A stretch of DNA of 15,620 bases from an uncultured Oscillibacter sp. (GCA_900550685.1 URTS01000035.1:1-15620); one strand, 5' to 3'; numbered from the stretch's first letter, positions 7,222 through 14,391 are shown. The notes: generated by a model from the letters alone, not told the origin. A program made the numbers and translations.

Positions 7222-7250
7222 TTGTAAACGTCTACCAGGTGTGGTATGGT
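7222..7250 (+). promoter_or_regulatory. Predicted promoter for the metallo-beta-lactamase-fold gene
   Basis: TTGTAA (7222-7227), a 17-base spacer and TATGGT (7245-7250). It is placed between the terminator and the ribosome binding site, giving a leader of roughly 24 bases. Confidence 0.5.
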
Positions 7251-7280
7251 TAGGGCAATCAAACGGCGGGAGGACTGTGT

Positions 7281-8234
7281 ATGCTGGCTTTGGACTTTAT
7301 CAACGTGGGCAACGGCGATTCCATTCTTGTCCGACAGTTGGACGGCGGACGGCAGACCTTCGCCATGATGGTGGACTTCGGCCACGACTGCCTGATCCGG
7401 GACGACCACCCCGATGAGCTGGACCCCCGCTCCCAGCGGATCTACGCCGGGGACTTTCTGCGCCGGCTGGGAGTGACCCATCTGGATCTGGCCCTGGCTA
7501 CCCATTTTCACCGGGACCACATCGGCGGCCTTGGCCGGGTGCTGGACGCGGTGACGGTGGGGGAGTTTGTCACCACCTACCTGCCCCCGGAAAACGCCCC
7601 GGACCTGGACCCCTTCCGGCCGGACACGGATCTGCCCAAGGCGGCGAAAAACGCTCTGTTCTGCGTTCAGCTGTATACGCAGGCATTGCAGAGCCATCCC
7701 GGCCGCATCGGAAAATTCACCCTGATCCCGGGCACAGAGACCGTTTCCCTCCGGCTGACCCCGGAACTGAGCATGGATATCCTCTGCGGCGAACCGGCCC
7801 TGTACCGGCGGCAGAAGGAGGTCTACGACGCCGCCTATGCCGGGGAGCGGAACGGCTACGACCTGGTGCGCTGGGCCAAGTCCATGAACGTGTGCTCCCT
7901 CCGCCAGCGGCTGCATTACCACGGCAAGGAAATTGTGTTGGGGGGCGACGCCTACGCCCACGTGTGGGAGACGGTGAACCTGACGCCCTGCGACATTCTG
8001 AAGGTGCCCCACCACGGCTCCCTGGCCTCCACCTCCCGGAAGCTGCTGGAGCATCTGCGGCCCAAGACGGCGGTGGTGACGGTGGCGGCCCGGCGGCCGG
8101 ACGAGCGGCCCCACCCCTACATCGTGTCTTTACTGAAGGAATATGTGGAAAACCTGTATTTCACCGACGCGGTGGACATTCCCGGTCTGGCGGAGCCCCA
8201 ATTCCACCAGGCGGTGCACCTGGAAGTGGAGTAA
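7281..8234 (+). CDS. ComEC-like metallo-beta-lactamase-fold hydrolase
   Basis: A 317-residue protein made of one metallo-beta-lactamase fold of the ComEC/Rec2 C-terminal type. The opening INVGNGDSILV strand matches the family's V-G-Q/N-G-D-S motif. The metal-binding motif HFHRDH is at 75-80 (full set of ligands), the bridging Asp is probably D223 in LGGDA, and KVPHHGS (241-247) is the characteristic ComEC-like signature. No signal peptide or membrane helix is seen, so it should be cytoplasmic and lacks the DNA channel of ComEC itself. GGGAGGA (7268-7274) stands 6 bases before the ATG. An acidic/basic insertion (about 95-200) separates the metal motifs. It may act on nucleic acid or a phosphodiester, as nuclease-type relatives do, but the substrate cannot be read. 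It stands alone between a terminator and the SAM riboswitch. Confidence 0.87.
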   Translation: MLALDFINVGNGDSILVRQLDGGRQTFAMMVDFGHDCLIRDDHPDELDPRSQRIYAGDFLRRLGVTHLDLALATHFHRDHIGGLGRVLDAVTVGEFVTTYLPPENAPDLDPFRPDTDLPKAAKNALFCVQLYTQALQSHPGRIGKFTLIPGTETVSLRLTPELSMDILCGEPALYRRQKEVYDAAYAGERNGYDLVRWAKSMNVCSLRQRLHYHGKEIVLGGDAYAHVWETVNLTPCDILKVPHHGSLASTSRKLLEHLRPKTAVVTVAARRPDERPHPYIVSLLKEYVENLYFTDAVDIPGLAEPQFHQAVHLEVE

Positions 8235-8281
8235 GATCCGGGGCCGGACCATGGAAATTTTGGGAAATCCGGCGAACACCC

Positions 8282-8309
8282 TTGACAAGTCCGGAAACCT
8301 TGCTAAAAT
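8282..8309 (+). promoter_or_regulatory. Strong promoter of the metK riboswitch transcript
   Basis: Consensus TTGACA (8282-8287), a 16-base spacer and TAAAAT (8304-8309) preceded by TGC (extended -10). The start is expected near 8316, about 20 bases before the riboswitch. Confidence 0.8.
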
Positions 8310-8335
8310 AGTACTATACATAGAATTGAATAGTC

Positions 8336-8426
8336 CCTTATCAAGAGTGGCGGAGGGAACGGCCCGATGAAACCACGGCAACCTGTTGAATCAAGGTGCC
8401 AAATCCGGCGGAAACGACAGATGAGG
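8336..8426 (+). ncRNA. SAM-I (S-box) riboswitch
   Basis: The leader carries the S-box core in order: CTTATCAAGAG (P1 5' side), GGAGGGA (kink-turn side), GGCCCGATGAAACC, GGCAACC, AAGGTGCCAAATCC and the closing GATGAG. P1 pairs 8336-8342 with 8420-8426. SAM-I riboswitches bind S-adenosylmethionine and, when bound, favour an intrinsic terminator. Here it lies ahead of the gene that makes SAM, giving direct feedback repression. The downstream hairpin at 8441-8464 is the expression platform. Confidence 0.96.
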
Positions 8427-8440
8427 AGCGGGAAATGTTC

Positions 8441-8471
8441 GCGCGCTTCGTTGTCGGAGCGCGTATTTTTT
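8441..8471 (+). terminator. Riboswitch-controlled intrinsic terminator (metK leader)
   Basis: A 10-bp stem (8441-8450 with 8455-8464, including two G-U pairs) closed by a TTGT loop is followed by A and six T residues. It lies 15 bases after the SAM-I aptamer and 36 bases before the metK start, as expected for a transcription-attenuating expression platform. I did not resolve the competing antiterminator pairing. Confidence 0.88.
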
Positions 8472-8507
8472 GCGTTTTACCCGGCGAGGGACAAAAAGGA
8501 GAAAAAC

Positions 8508-9692
8508 ATGGCAAGACACTATTTATTCACCTCTGAATCCGTAACTGAGGGCCACCCCGACAAGATCTGCGACCAGATCTCCGACGCGGTGCTGGACGCC
8601 ATCCTGGCCCAGGACCCCTATGGCCGCGTGGCCTGTGAGACCACGGCCTCCACCGGCCTGGTGCACATCATGGGCGAGATCACCACCAGCTGCTACGTGG
8701 ACATCGCCAAGATTGCCCGGGAGGTCATCCGGGACATCGGCTATGACCGGGCCAAGTATGGCTTTGACTGCGACACCTGCGGCATCATCACCAACATCGA
8801 CGAGCAGTCCGGCGACATCGCCATGGGCGTTGACAAGTGCCTGGAGGTCAAGGAAGGCGGGGCGGACGACGGCCTGGACAACGGTGCCGGCGACCAGGGA
8901 ATGATGTTCGGCTACGCCTGCGACGAGACCCCGGAACTGATGCCCATGCCCATTTCCCTGGCCCACAAGATGGCCCAGAAGCTCACCGAGGTCCGCAAGA
9001 CCGGCCTGGTGAACTACCTCCGTCCCGACGGCAAGACCCAGGTCACCGTGGAGTACGACGGCGAGAAGCCCGTCCGGGTGGACACGGTGGTGGTTTCCAC
9101 CCAGCACAGCCCTGAGGTGACCCTGGAGCAGATCCGCCAGGATATGATCGACATGGTCATCAAGCCCACCGTTCCCGCCGCGCTGATGGACGAGAACACC
9201 AAGTTCTACGTGAACCCCACCGGCCGCTTTGTCATCGGCGGTCCCCAGGGCGACAGCGGCCTTACCGGCCGGAAGATCATCGTGGACACCTACGGCGGCA
9301 GCGCCCCCCACGGCGGCGGCGCCTTCTCCGGCAAGGACCCCACCAAGGTGGACCGTTCCGCCGCCTATGCGGCCCGCTGGGTGGCCAAGAACATCGTGGC
9401 CGCGGGCCTGGCCCGGAAGTGCCAGGTGCAGCTGGCCTATGCCATCGGCGTGGCCAAGCCGGTCAGCGTGCTGGTGGACACCTTCGGTACCGGCACGGTG
9501 GCGGACGAAAAGCTGGAAGCGGCCGTGGAGAAGGTCTTTGACCTGCGGCCCACCGCCATCATCCGGGATCTGGACCTGCGCAAGCCCATCTACCGCCAGT
9601 TGGCGGCCTACGGCCACATGGGCCGGGAGGACCTGGGCGTGTCCTGGGAAAAGACCGATCGGGTGGACGCCCTGAAGGCTGCCCTGAACTGA
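8508..9692 (+). CDS. metK: S-adenosylmethionine synthetase
   Basis: A 394-residue cytoplasmic enzyme that makes S-adenosylmethionine from methionine and ATP, releasing phosphate and diphosphate; the product is the main methyl donor. Length is normal for the family. Visible motifs are GHPDK (15-19, ATP/Met site with the catalytic His16), GAGDQG (126-131, methionine/ATP loop) and the phosphate loop GGGAFSGKD (269-277), the two sequence signatures of the family. AAGGAG (8496-8501) lies 6 bases before this ATG, and the protein starts with the usual MARHYLFTSESVTEGHPDK; the longer in-frame ATG at 8367 lies inside the riboswitch and is rejected. Regulation is by the SAM-I riboswitch and terminator upstream. 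It is a single-gene unit ending at a strong hairpin. Nothing unusual in the coding sequence. Confidence 0.99.
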   Translation: MARHYLFTSESVTEGHPDKICDQISDAVLDAILAQDPYGRVACETTASTGLVHIMGEITTSCYVDIAKIAREVIRDIGYDRAKYGFDCDTCGIITNIDEQSGDIAMGVDKCLEVKEGGADDGLDNGAGDQGMMFGYACDETPELMPMPISLAHKMAQKLTEVRKTGLVNYLRPDGKTQVTVEYDGEKPVRVDTVVVSTQHSPEVTLEQIRQDMIDMVIKPTVPAALMDENTKFYVNPTGRFVIGGPQGDSGLTGRKIIVDTYGGSAPHGGGAFSGKDPTKVDRSAAYAARWVAKNIVAAGLARKCQVQLAYAIGVAKPVSVLVDTFGTGTVADEKLEAAVEKVFDLRPTAIIRDLDLRKPIYRQLAAYGHMGREDLGVSWEKTDRVDALKAALN

Positions 9693-9697
9693 ATCAG

Positions 9698-9729
9698 AAA
9701 AGCAGGAAGGCACCGCCTTCCTGCTTTTT
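9698..9729. terminator. Bidirectional terminator after metK
   Basis: GCAGGAAGGC (9702-9711), loop ACC and GCCTTCCTGC (9715-9724) form a perfect 10-bp stem, flanked by AAAA on the left and TTTTT on the right. It can therefore stop transcription on both strands between the convergent metK and polysaccharide genes. Confidence 0.92.
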
Positions 9730-9768
9730 CGTTTGCGTATGATGAACGTGTCCGTACAGGGCAGACAG

Positions 9769-9800
9769 AAAACCGCCGCAGAGTTCAGCTCTGCGGCGGT
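9769..9800 (-). terminator. Terminator of the polysaccharide operon
   Basis: CCGCCGCAGAG (9773-9783), loop TTCAG and CTCTGCGGCGG (9789-9799) make a perfect 11-bp stem. Read on the minus strand it is followed by TTTTC. It sits 7 bases past the stop of the minus-strand membrane protein gene at 9807. Confidence 0.85.
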
Positions 9801-9806
9801 CGATTT

Positions 9807-11321
9807 TCAGTTGGCCTCCTGGGTGCAGACCTTTACGCCGGCAATGGCCATGGCAAAGGTGAACCAGAAGATGCACATGACCCGGGGATAGTTCCAGAGG
9901 AAGTCCGCAATGCCGCAGACCATGGCGCCGCACATGGCGGAGGCTGCGGCGGCAGCCACCGTCCGGCCTACAGAGGGACCGCTGTGCCGGGCGGCACGGG
10001 CGGCGTTTTTGATGTTCCACAGCATGGAGCCCACGAAGCCTACAACGCCCAGAATTCCCATCTGGATCCAGACCTCCAGATAGAAGTCGTGGGAGTGGAC
10101 AAAGGGGGCTTTGCCGTGGTAGAGGTTCAGGTTTTGGATGTACGCCTGGGTGGCGGCAGTGCCCAGGCCCGCGCCGGTGACGGGAGAGCGGCGGATGACC
10201 GCCAGAGCCGCCTGGTAAAGGGGCACCCGGCTGGAGGTGGAGGAGTCGGAAGTGTTGGCGATGGTGAGGATGCGGTTCAGCACCGTGGTGGGCAGAAGGG
10301 GGACCGCCAGCACGCACAGCACCAGGAAGGCGGGGATCAGCTTCGGCTTCCAGAGGAACACGAACACCGCCATAGCGCAGGCCAGGCCCACCCAGCTGGC
10401 CCGGGAATAGGTCATGGCCATGGCCATGCCGCCCACGCAGAAGATCCCGGCGCAGATGACCTTCCACTGCCAGTGCTTGGCGGTCAGCATCAGAGCCAGC
10501 ACCAGGGGCAGGAGCAGCAGCAGCACCTGGGCAAAAGTGTTGGGATTGTCGAAAATGGAGTAGACCCGGCCGGGCATACCGGCGTTGACCTTCAGGTCCA
10601 CGTAGGAGGGGTTCACCTTCACGCCCTGGATCCGCTGGACGATGCCGTAGGCCCCCGTGCCGGCCACGCAGACGGTGGCCCCGGCGCACAGACGCTTCAG
10701 GTCCGCCGCGTTCCGCACGGCGCTGACGGTGATGACCACCAGCAGGGCCGCAGACACGTGGTAGACCAGGAACCGGGCGGAAAGCCCCGGCGCGTAGGAG
10801 AACACCACCGCCAGCACCACGGACAGCAGCATCACCGCCGGGTAGAAGCCGATGCGCTCCACATCCAGGCGGCGGCCTGTCCGCATGGACCCGGCATAGA
10901 ACAGCAGCAGAAGCAGGATGCCGGTCATGAAGCTGTAGGCGTTGTTCCACAGCTCGTAGGGGATGCACCACAGGGCCGCGATGCACCAGAACTGGGCGGC
11001 GGAGGTGTTGTCGCCCATGTCAAAGACCAGGCGGGCGAAGAAGCTGTCCTCAAAGGTCAGATTCCAGGCCTTATACCAGGCGTGAAGCAGGGTCCCCGGC
11101 AGATTTGCCAGGAAGCTGATGATCCGGCACAGAAGGCTGTCCTTCCAGACTCGGGCCGCGGCGCCCTCCCGGCACAGGGGCCGGAGAATCCGGCTGGTTT
11201 CGATCTGCCCATTGCACCAGCGGCCTGCCGCCGCCAGGAAGCGGCGGAGGGTGCTGGTGCTGTAAACGTCACAGAGCCAGACCCATATCTGATAGGTCAG
11301 GCTGGTTTGCCAAAGTGTCAT
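9807..11321 (-). CDS. O-antigen ligase/polymerase-like membrane protein (Wzy_C/WaaL family)
   Basis: 504 residues: an N-terminal region of about 120 residues without clear membrane helices but with amphipathic, Trp- and Cys-containing stretches, then roughly ten transmembrane helices. The family signatures are TYSRASWVGL (about residues 304-313) and, in the large loop, the segment VHSHDFYLEVWIQMGILG, which corresponds to the H-N-x-x-L/E-x-G region of WaaL/Wzy proteins, plus a conserved Arg-rich stretch before it (SSRVPLYQAALAVIRRSPVTGAG, part of which matches the usual R..W..A...I...P..G.G pattern). Such enzymes polymerise or transfer undecaprenyl-linked glycans on the outer face of the membrane; in Gram-positives the acceptor could be peptidoglycan or a teichoic-type polymer. 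AAGGAG (11327-11332) overlaps the stop of the upstream glycosyltransferase, so the two are coupled. Ligase versus polymerase cannot be decided from sequence. Confidence 0.85.
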   Translation of the reverse strand: MTLWQTSLTYQIWVWLCDVYSTSTLRRFLAAAGRWCNGQIETSRILRPLCREGAAARVWKDSLLCRIISFLANLPGTLLHAWYKAWNLTFEDSFFARLVFDMGDNTSAAQFWCIAALWCIPYELWNNAYSFMTGILLLLLFYAGSMRTGRRLDVERIGFYPAVMLLSVVLAVVFSYAPGLSARFLVYHVSAALLVVITVSAVRNAADLKRLCAGATVCVAGTGAYGIVQRIQGVKVNPSYVDLKVNAGMPGRVYSIFDNPNTFAQVLLLLLPLVLALMLTAKHWQWKVICAGIFCVGGMAMAMTYSRASWVGLACAMAVFVFLWKPKLIPAFLVLCVLAVPLLPTTVLNRILTIANTSDSSTSSRVPLYQAALAVIRRSPVTGAGLGTAATQAYIQNLNLYHGKAPFVHSHDFYLEVWIQMGILGVVGFVGSMLWNIKNAARAARHSGPSVGRTVAAAAASAMCGAMVCGIADFLWNYPRVMCIFWFTFAMAIAGVKVCTQEAN

Positions 11322-11330
11322 ATTTACTCC

Positions 11331-12344
11331 TTACATACGATTTTTCAGGCGGTACAGGGCCGTCAGCGTTCCGAAGCGGCCGCTGCCGATGAGGTCCGCC
11401 ACCACCTGCTTGTTGCGGCCCAGACCCTTGGGACAAAGCTCCCGGATGGCCTTGGCAAATTCCGGCTGGGCGCAGATGGCCTCCACCGTTTTCTGCTTTT
11501 CCCGGGGGGATTTGGGATTGCTTTTGGCATACTCATTGCCCACGGCGATCAGCAGTCCGGCCCATACCGTGTTGGCCCGCCACTGGGGCCGGGCAGCGGA
11601 AAGACCGTATTTTTCCACGATCTCCGCCTTCCGTTCTAAAAACCGGGCGAACACCCGGAGATAGTCCGGCATGTAGCGGTGGGTGGCGGAGGCGGGGTTT
11701 TCCAGATAGCGGTAGAGGGGCTTGTCCGTCACGGCCAGGCGCTGGGCATTGGAGAAATATTCCATCAAAAACAGCTCGTCCTCTAAGTACGCCCCCTCAA
11801 AGGTGATGGCGTTGTCCCGGAGAATGGCGGCATCGAAGAGAAACCGCCAGATGAAGCCGTTGAACAGGGGGGGACGAAGCCGGTCGCCGGTCAGGGGCCA
11901 GAGGATCTTCTCCCGGATGCCGGCAGCTTCATAAATGCCGGCGGGGAGCAGCAGCTCCACATGCTGTTCGCCGGAGGGGGACAGGTTGAAATGGGCGCAT
12001 CCGGCGCTGTCCGCCCCCGCCTTTTCCCGGAGATACCAAAGGGTTTCCAGGGCCGCAGGCTCGAAGGCGTCGTCCGCGTCCAGAAAGGCGATGCACTGCC
12101 CCGCCGCATGCTCCAGCCCCAGGTTCCGGGCGGTGGACACGCCGCCGTTGGGCTTGTGGAATACACGGACGCGGGGGTCCCGGGCGGCATAGCCGTCGCA
12201 CAGGGCGGGAGAGCCGTCCCGGCTGCCGTCGTCGATCAGCAGCAGCTCCCAGTCAGAAAAGGTCTGGGCCAGCACGCTGTCCACGCACTGGGGCAGCAGC
12301 TTTTCCGCCTGATAGACCGGTACGATCACAGAAATGGCAGGCAT
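11331..12344 (-). CDS. Family 2 glycosyltransferase
   Basis: A 337-residue cytoplasmic GT-A enzyme. The N-terminal GT2 domain (about 1-210) opens with ISVIVPVYQAEKLL, then DDGS (38-41), GGVSTARNLGL (67-77), the DxD-type metal/nucleotide site DADD (89-92) and, further on, LEDELF, where the catalytic base is usually found. The C-terminal 120 residues are helical and basic, of the kind seen in capsule or teichoic transferases. It would add a sugar from a nucleotide donor to a lipid-linked glycan, which the adjacent O-antigen ligase-like protein could use. GAAAGGAGG (12351-12359) lies 6 bases before the ATG, and the stop is 9 bases before the next gene. The donor sugar and linkage cannot be predicted. 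Confidence 0.94.
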   Translation of the reverse strand: MPAISVIVPVYQAEKLLPQCVDSVLAQTFSDWELLLIDDGSRDGSPALCDGYAARDPRVRVFHKPNGGVSTARNLGLEHAAGQCIAFLDADDAFEPAALETLWYLREKAGADSAGCAHFNLSPSGEQHVELLLPAGIYEAAGIREKILWPLTGDRLRPPLFNGFIWRFLFDAAILRDNAITFEGAYLEDELFLMEYFSNAQRLAVTDKPLYRYLENPASATHRYMPDYLRVFARFLERKAEIVEKYGLSAARPQWRANTVWAGLLIAVGNEYAKSNPKSPREKQKTVEAICAQPEFAKAIRELCPKGLGRNKQVVADLIGSGRFGTLTALYRLKNRM

Positions 12345-12373
12345 AAGCCGCCTCCTTTCAAAAAAACAGAATG

Positions 12374-12402
12374 ATTATAGCATATCTCCCCCGGCTGGTC
12401 AA
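12374..12402 (-). promoter_or_regulatory. Strong promoter of the two-gene polysaccharide operon
   Basis: On the minus strand TTGACC (12397-12402), a 17-base spacer and TATAAT (12374-12379) preceded by TGC. The -35 directly abuts the stop codon of the radical SAM gene, so the glycan genes have their own promoter although they follow that gene on the same strand. Confidence 0.75.
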
Positions 12403-13311
12403 TCAAGGAAAGACCGCGTTCCAGGCGCTGCCCTGAGTCAGGTCATCCCGCCGGAAGGCCTGATGAATGGCATTGAGCACCCGCTTTTTATCCCCGCTCC
12501 AAAGGGGGGCCAGCAGGTCCCGCTTGGCGCCGTCTCCGGTGAGGCGGTGGACGACCATTTCCGGCGGCAGGTTTTGCAGGCACAATTCCAGAAGGGAGAT
12601 GTACTCCTCCAGTTCCAGTGTCCGCACCCGGCCTGCCTGCCACTCCGCCGCCAGGTCCGTGTTCCGGAGGACGTGGAGCAGATGGAGCTTGATGCCGTCC
12701 GCCCCGGAGTCGCCGATATAGCGGCTGGCGGCGGCCATCATCTCCGGGGTTTCGCCGGGAAGTCCCAGGATCTGGTGTACAATGACGGTGACGCCCATGG
12801 CTTTCAGATTTTTCACCGCCGCGTCGAACACCGGCAGGTCATAGCCACGGCGGATGTAGGCGGCGCTTTCCGGGTAGATGGTCTGCAATCCCAGCTCCAC
12901 CCATACCGGCTTTTTCCGGTTCAGTTCCGCCAGCAGTTCCAGCACCTCCGGCCCCAGGCAGTCCGGCCGGGTGGCGATGGAGAGGATCACCACGTCCTCC
13001 GGCTCTATGGCCGCCTGGAACAGTCGCCGCAGGCGGTCAACATTCCCATAGGTGTTGGTGAAGGACTGGAAGTAGGCGATATATTTGGCGTTTAGTCCCG
13101 CCTTGGCGGCCACCCGCGCCCGGGCGGCGGCCAGCTGGGAGGGGATGTCCCCCGCCTCGGCAAAGGCTCCGGCCCCGTCGCAGAAGATGCAGCCCCGGGT
13201 CCCCCGGGTGCCGTCCCGATTGGGACAGGAGCACCCGGAGGACAGGGCCAGCTTGTAGACCTTGCAGCCGTATTGGGCCTTTAGCCGGGAGTTCAGGTCG
13301 TTCCAGTACAT
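12403..13311 (-). CDS. Radical SAM protein, YhcC family (TIGR01212-like)
   Basis: A 302-residue protein related to E. coli YhcC and more distantly to Elp3. The iron-sulphur motif is the family's unusual spacing: C29-x11-C41-x2-C44 within SCPNRDGTRGTRGCIFC. Next come AYFQSFTNTYG and SIATRPDCL, both characteristic of this family, then VELGLQT and the SAM-binding strand VIVHQILGLPGET. The 4Fe-4S cluster should cleave SAM to a 5'-deoxyadenosyl radical; the physiological substrate of YhcC proteins is, to my knowledge, not established. The length is normal. The ATG at 13311 begins 1 base after the stop of the preceding 98-residue gene, with only a weak GGAATGAG ahead, so translation may be coupled. 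The polysaccharide genes downstream have their own promoter and are probably unrelated. Confidence 0.93.
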   Translation of the reverse strand: MYWNDLNSRLKAQYGCKVYKLALSSGCSCPNRDGTRGTRGCIFCDGAGAFAEAGDIPSQLAAARARVAAKAGLNAKYIAYFQSFTNTYGNVDRLRRLFQAAIEPEDVVILSIATRPDCLGPEVLELLAELNRKKPVWVELGLQTIYPESAAYIRRGYDLPVFDAAVKNLKAMGVTVIVHQILGLPGETPEMMAAASRYIGDSGADGIKLHLLHVLRNTDLAAEWQAGRVRTLELEEYISLLELCLQNLPPEMVVHRLTGDGAKRDLLAPLWSGDKKRVLNAIHQAFRRDDLTQGSAWNAVFP

Positions 13312-13312
13312 C

Positions 13313-13609
13313 TCATTCCGCTTTGGGGGCGGGGTAGGGGATGAAGTAGGGCTGGGTGCCCCGTTCCTCCAGCTTTTGCTCCAGCCAGGCCTTTACCTGC
13401 TCCACGCCTTCCTCCGTCCAGGGGAAGGTCTGGGATTCCACATCCTTGGCCAGCTCAAAGCTGGTGTTCTCGTAGACCCAGACGGTGAGGGTGCCCTTGC
13501 CGTCGGTCCAGCCCTCCCGCTGGAAGCGGTAGCGGAAGGTGCCGATGCTGCCGGGGTAAATGGCGGCCTTGGTGAAGAAGGCCACGTTCAGATGGTCAAA
13601 ATGTCCCAT
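13313..13609 (-). CDS. Small conserved-looking protein of unknown function (98 aa)
   Basis: A 98-residue soluble, cysteine-free protein that I do not recognise. It begins MGHFDHLNVAFFTKAAIYPG and has an apparent all-beta centre (GTFRYRFQREGW, GKGTLTVWVYENT) followed by a charged helix (EEGVEQVKAWLEQKLEER) and a proline-rich end. No signal peptide or membrane helix is present. The ATG at 13609 has only a weak GAGG ahead, but the alternative ATG at 13651 would sit at the predicted transcription start, so the shorter form is preferred. Its stop lies one base from the radical SAM start, so the two form a transcription unit and could act together. Codon use matches the neighbours, which supports a real gene. 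Confidence 0.7.
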   Translation of the reverse strand: MGHFDHLNVAFFTKAAIYPGSIGTFRYRFQREGWTDGKGTLTVWVYENTSFELAKDVESQTFPWTEEGVEQVKAWLEQKLEERGTQPYFIPYPAPKAE

Positions 13610-13656
13610 GGTTTGCCTCGTTTTCCCGCCTTGCGGCGAACTTATTTTCATTTGAC

Positions 13657-13685
13657 AGCATACCACATTCCGCTGCTTTTCGCAA
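13657..13685 (-). promoter_or_regulatory. Promoter for the 98-aa protein/radical SAM genes
   Basis: On the minus strand TTGCGA (13680-13685), a 17-base spacer and TATGCT (13657-13662) preceded by TGG. The start is expected near 13650. It is arranged back to back with the plus-strand promoter at 13693. Confidence 0.6.
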
Positions 13686-13692
13686 CGGCGCC

Positions 13693-13721
13693 TTGCGGCA
13701 GAGGGGAAAAGGGGGTATACT
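13693..13721 (+). promoter_or_regulatory. Promoter for the phosphodiesterase gene
   Basis: TTGCGG (13693-13698), a 17-base spacer and TATACT (13716-13721). The leader would be about 20 bases, ending in the TAGGAGA ribosome binding site. The two divergent -35 boxes are separated by seven bases (13686-13692). Confidence 0.65.
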
Positions 13722-13748
13722 GTTTGAAAAAGACGATAGGAGACAGTC

Positions 13749-14222
13749 ATGAAAATTCTGGTGCTTTCGGATTCCCACGGGAACATTTCCAATATGGAGG
13801 CGGCGGTGGAGCGGGAACAACCCCGGATGATCCTCCACCTGGGGGACTGCTGGCGGGACGCGGAGCGTCTGGCGGAGCGGTATCCGGAGATCCCCATGGA
13901 GCATGTGCCCGGCAACTGCGACTGCCGCCCGGAGGAACCGGCGGAAAAGCTGCTGTTTCTGGGGGACTGCCGGGTCCTTATCTGCCACGGCCACACCTAC
14001 GGCGTTAAGACCTCTCTGCTGGCGGCGGGGTACAAGGCGGAGCAGGACAATCTGGACGCCTTTCTCTTCGGCCATACCCACAAGCCCCTGGTGGACCGGC
14101 GGGGCAAAACCCTGTTCCTGAATCCCGGCACCATCGGCAAGGGGGTGCGGCCCACCTACGCCGTGCTGACGGCGGAGGGCGGAAAGATCGACGGCCGGAC
14201 CGTTTTCCTGGATCTGCCATAA
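13749..14222 (+). CDS. Metallophosphoesterase, MJ0936/YfcE (Vps29-like) family
   Basis: A 157-residue cytoplasmic calcineurin-fold phosphodiesterase. The five metal-binding motifs are all present: DSH (8-10), GD (32-33), GNCD (55-58), CHGH (79-82) and GHTH (108-111). The dimetal site is therefore intact and the enzyme should be active, usually with manganese; family members hydrolyse model phosphodiesters and the physiological substrate is generally unknown. Length is normal. AGGAG (13738-13742) lies 6 bases before the ATG. It is read divergently from the radical SAM unit. A CofE-like gene with its own promoter follows on the same strand; I see no hairpin terminator between, so some read-through is possible. 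Confidence 0.95.
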   Translation: MKILVLSDSHGNISNMEAAVEREQPRMILHLGDCWRDAERLAERYPEIPMEHVPGNCDCRPEEPAEKLLFLGDCRVLICHGHTYGVKTSLLAAGYKAEQDNLDAFLFGHTHKPLVDRRGKTLFLNPGTIGKGVRPTYAVLTAEGGKIDGRTVFLDLP

Positions 14223-14285
14223 AACCAACGAATTGAATCGGAAAATTAATAAGCAATACTTATACAAGGAAGCGGATTTTCTAAT

Positions 14286-14314
14286 TTTACAAAGGTTGAC
14301 CTATCTGGTACAAT
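14286..14314 (+). promoter_or_regulatory. Promoter for the CofE-like gene
   Basis: TTTACA (14286-14291), a 17-base spacer and TACAAT (14309-14314) preceded by TGG. It lies in the only clearly A+T-rich stretch of this end of the window (about 14220-14315). The start is expected near 14321. Confidence 0.65.
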
Positions 14315-14320
14315 GAACAA

Positions 14321-14391
14321 GCTGCGGCACTGTGCCCAGCACCTGAAAGCAGATCAAAAAAATCAAACAGGCCGCCGTGGAGAACGGCGGC
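14321..14391 (+). promoter_or_regulatory. Structured 5' leader of the CofE-like gene (two hairpins)
   Basis: Hairpin 1 (14321-14340) pairs GCTG-C-GGCA with TGCC-CAGC around a CTG loop, with one bulged C, and starts at the predicted transcription start. An A-rich single-stranded segment follows. Hairpin 2 (14371-14391) pairs GCCGCCGT with ACGGCGGC around a GGAGA loop, ending five bases before the likely ribosome binding site. It matches no riboswitch class I know. Confidence 0.45.

Noticed and set aside
8367..8507. N-terminal extension of metK from an ATG at 8367
   Set aside because: The ATG is the conserved GATGAAACC element of the SAM-I aptamer and the stretch crosses the terminator; the standard MetK start at 8508 has a good ribosome site.
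13596..14267. A 223-codon minus-strand frame across the phosphodiesterase gene, and a frame extending the 98-aa protein upstream to 13996
   Set aside because: Both run through a well-defined divergent promoter region and oppose a gene with five intact catalytic motifs.
14222..14285. Possible terminator after the phosphodiesterase gene (AAAATTA ... TAATTTT)
   Set aside because: Only a 7-base A/T pairing over a 30-base gap with no T-run; too weak to call.
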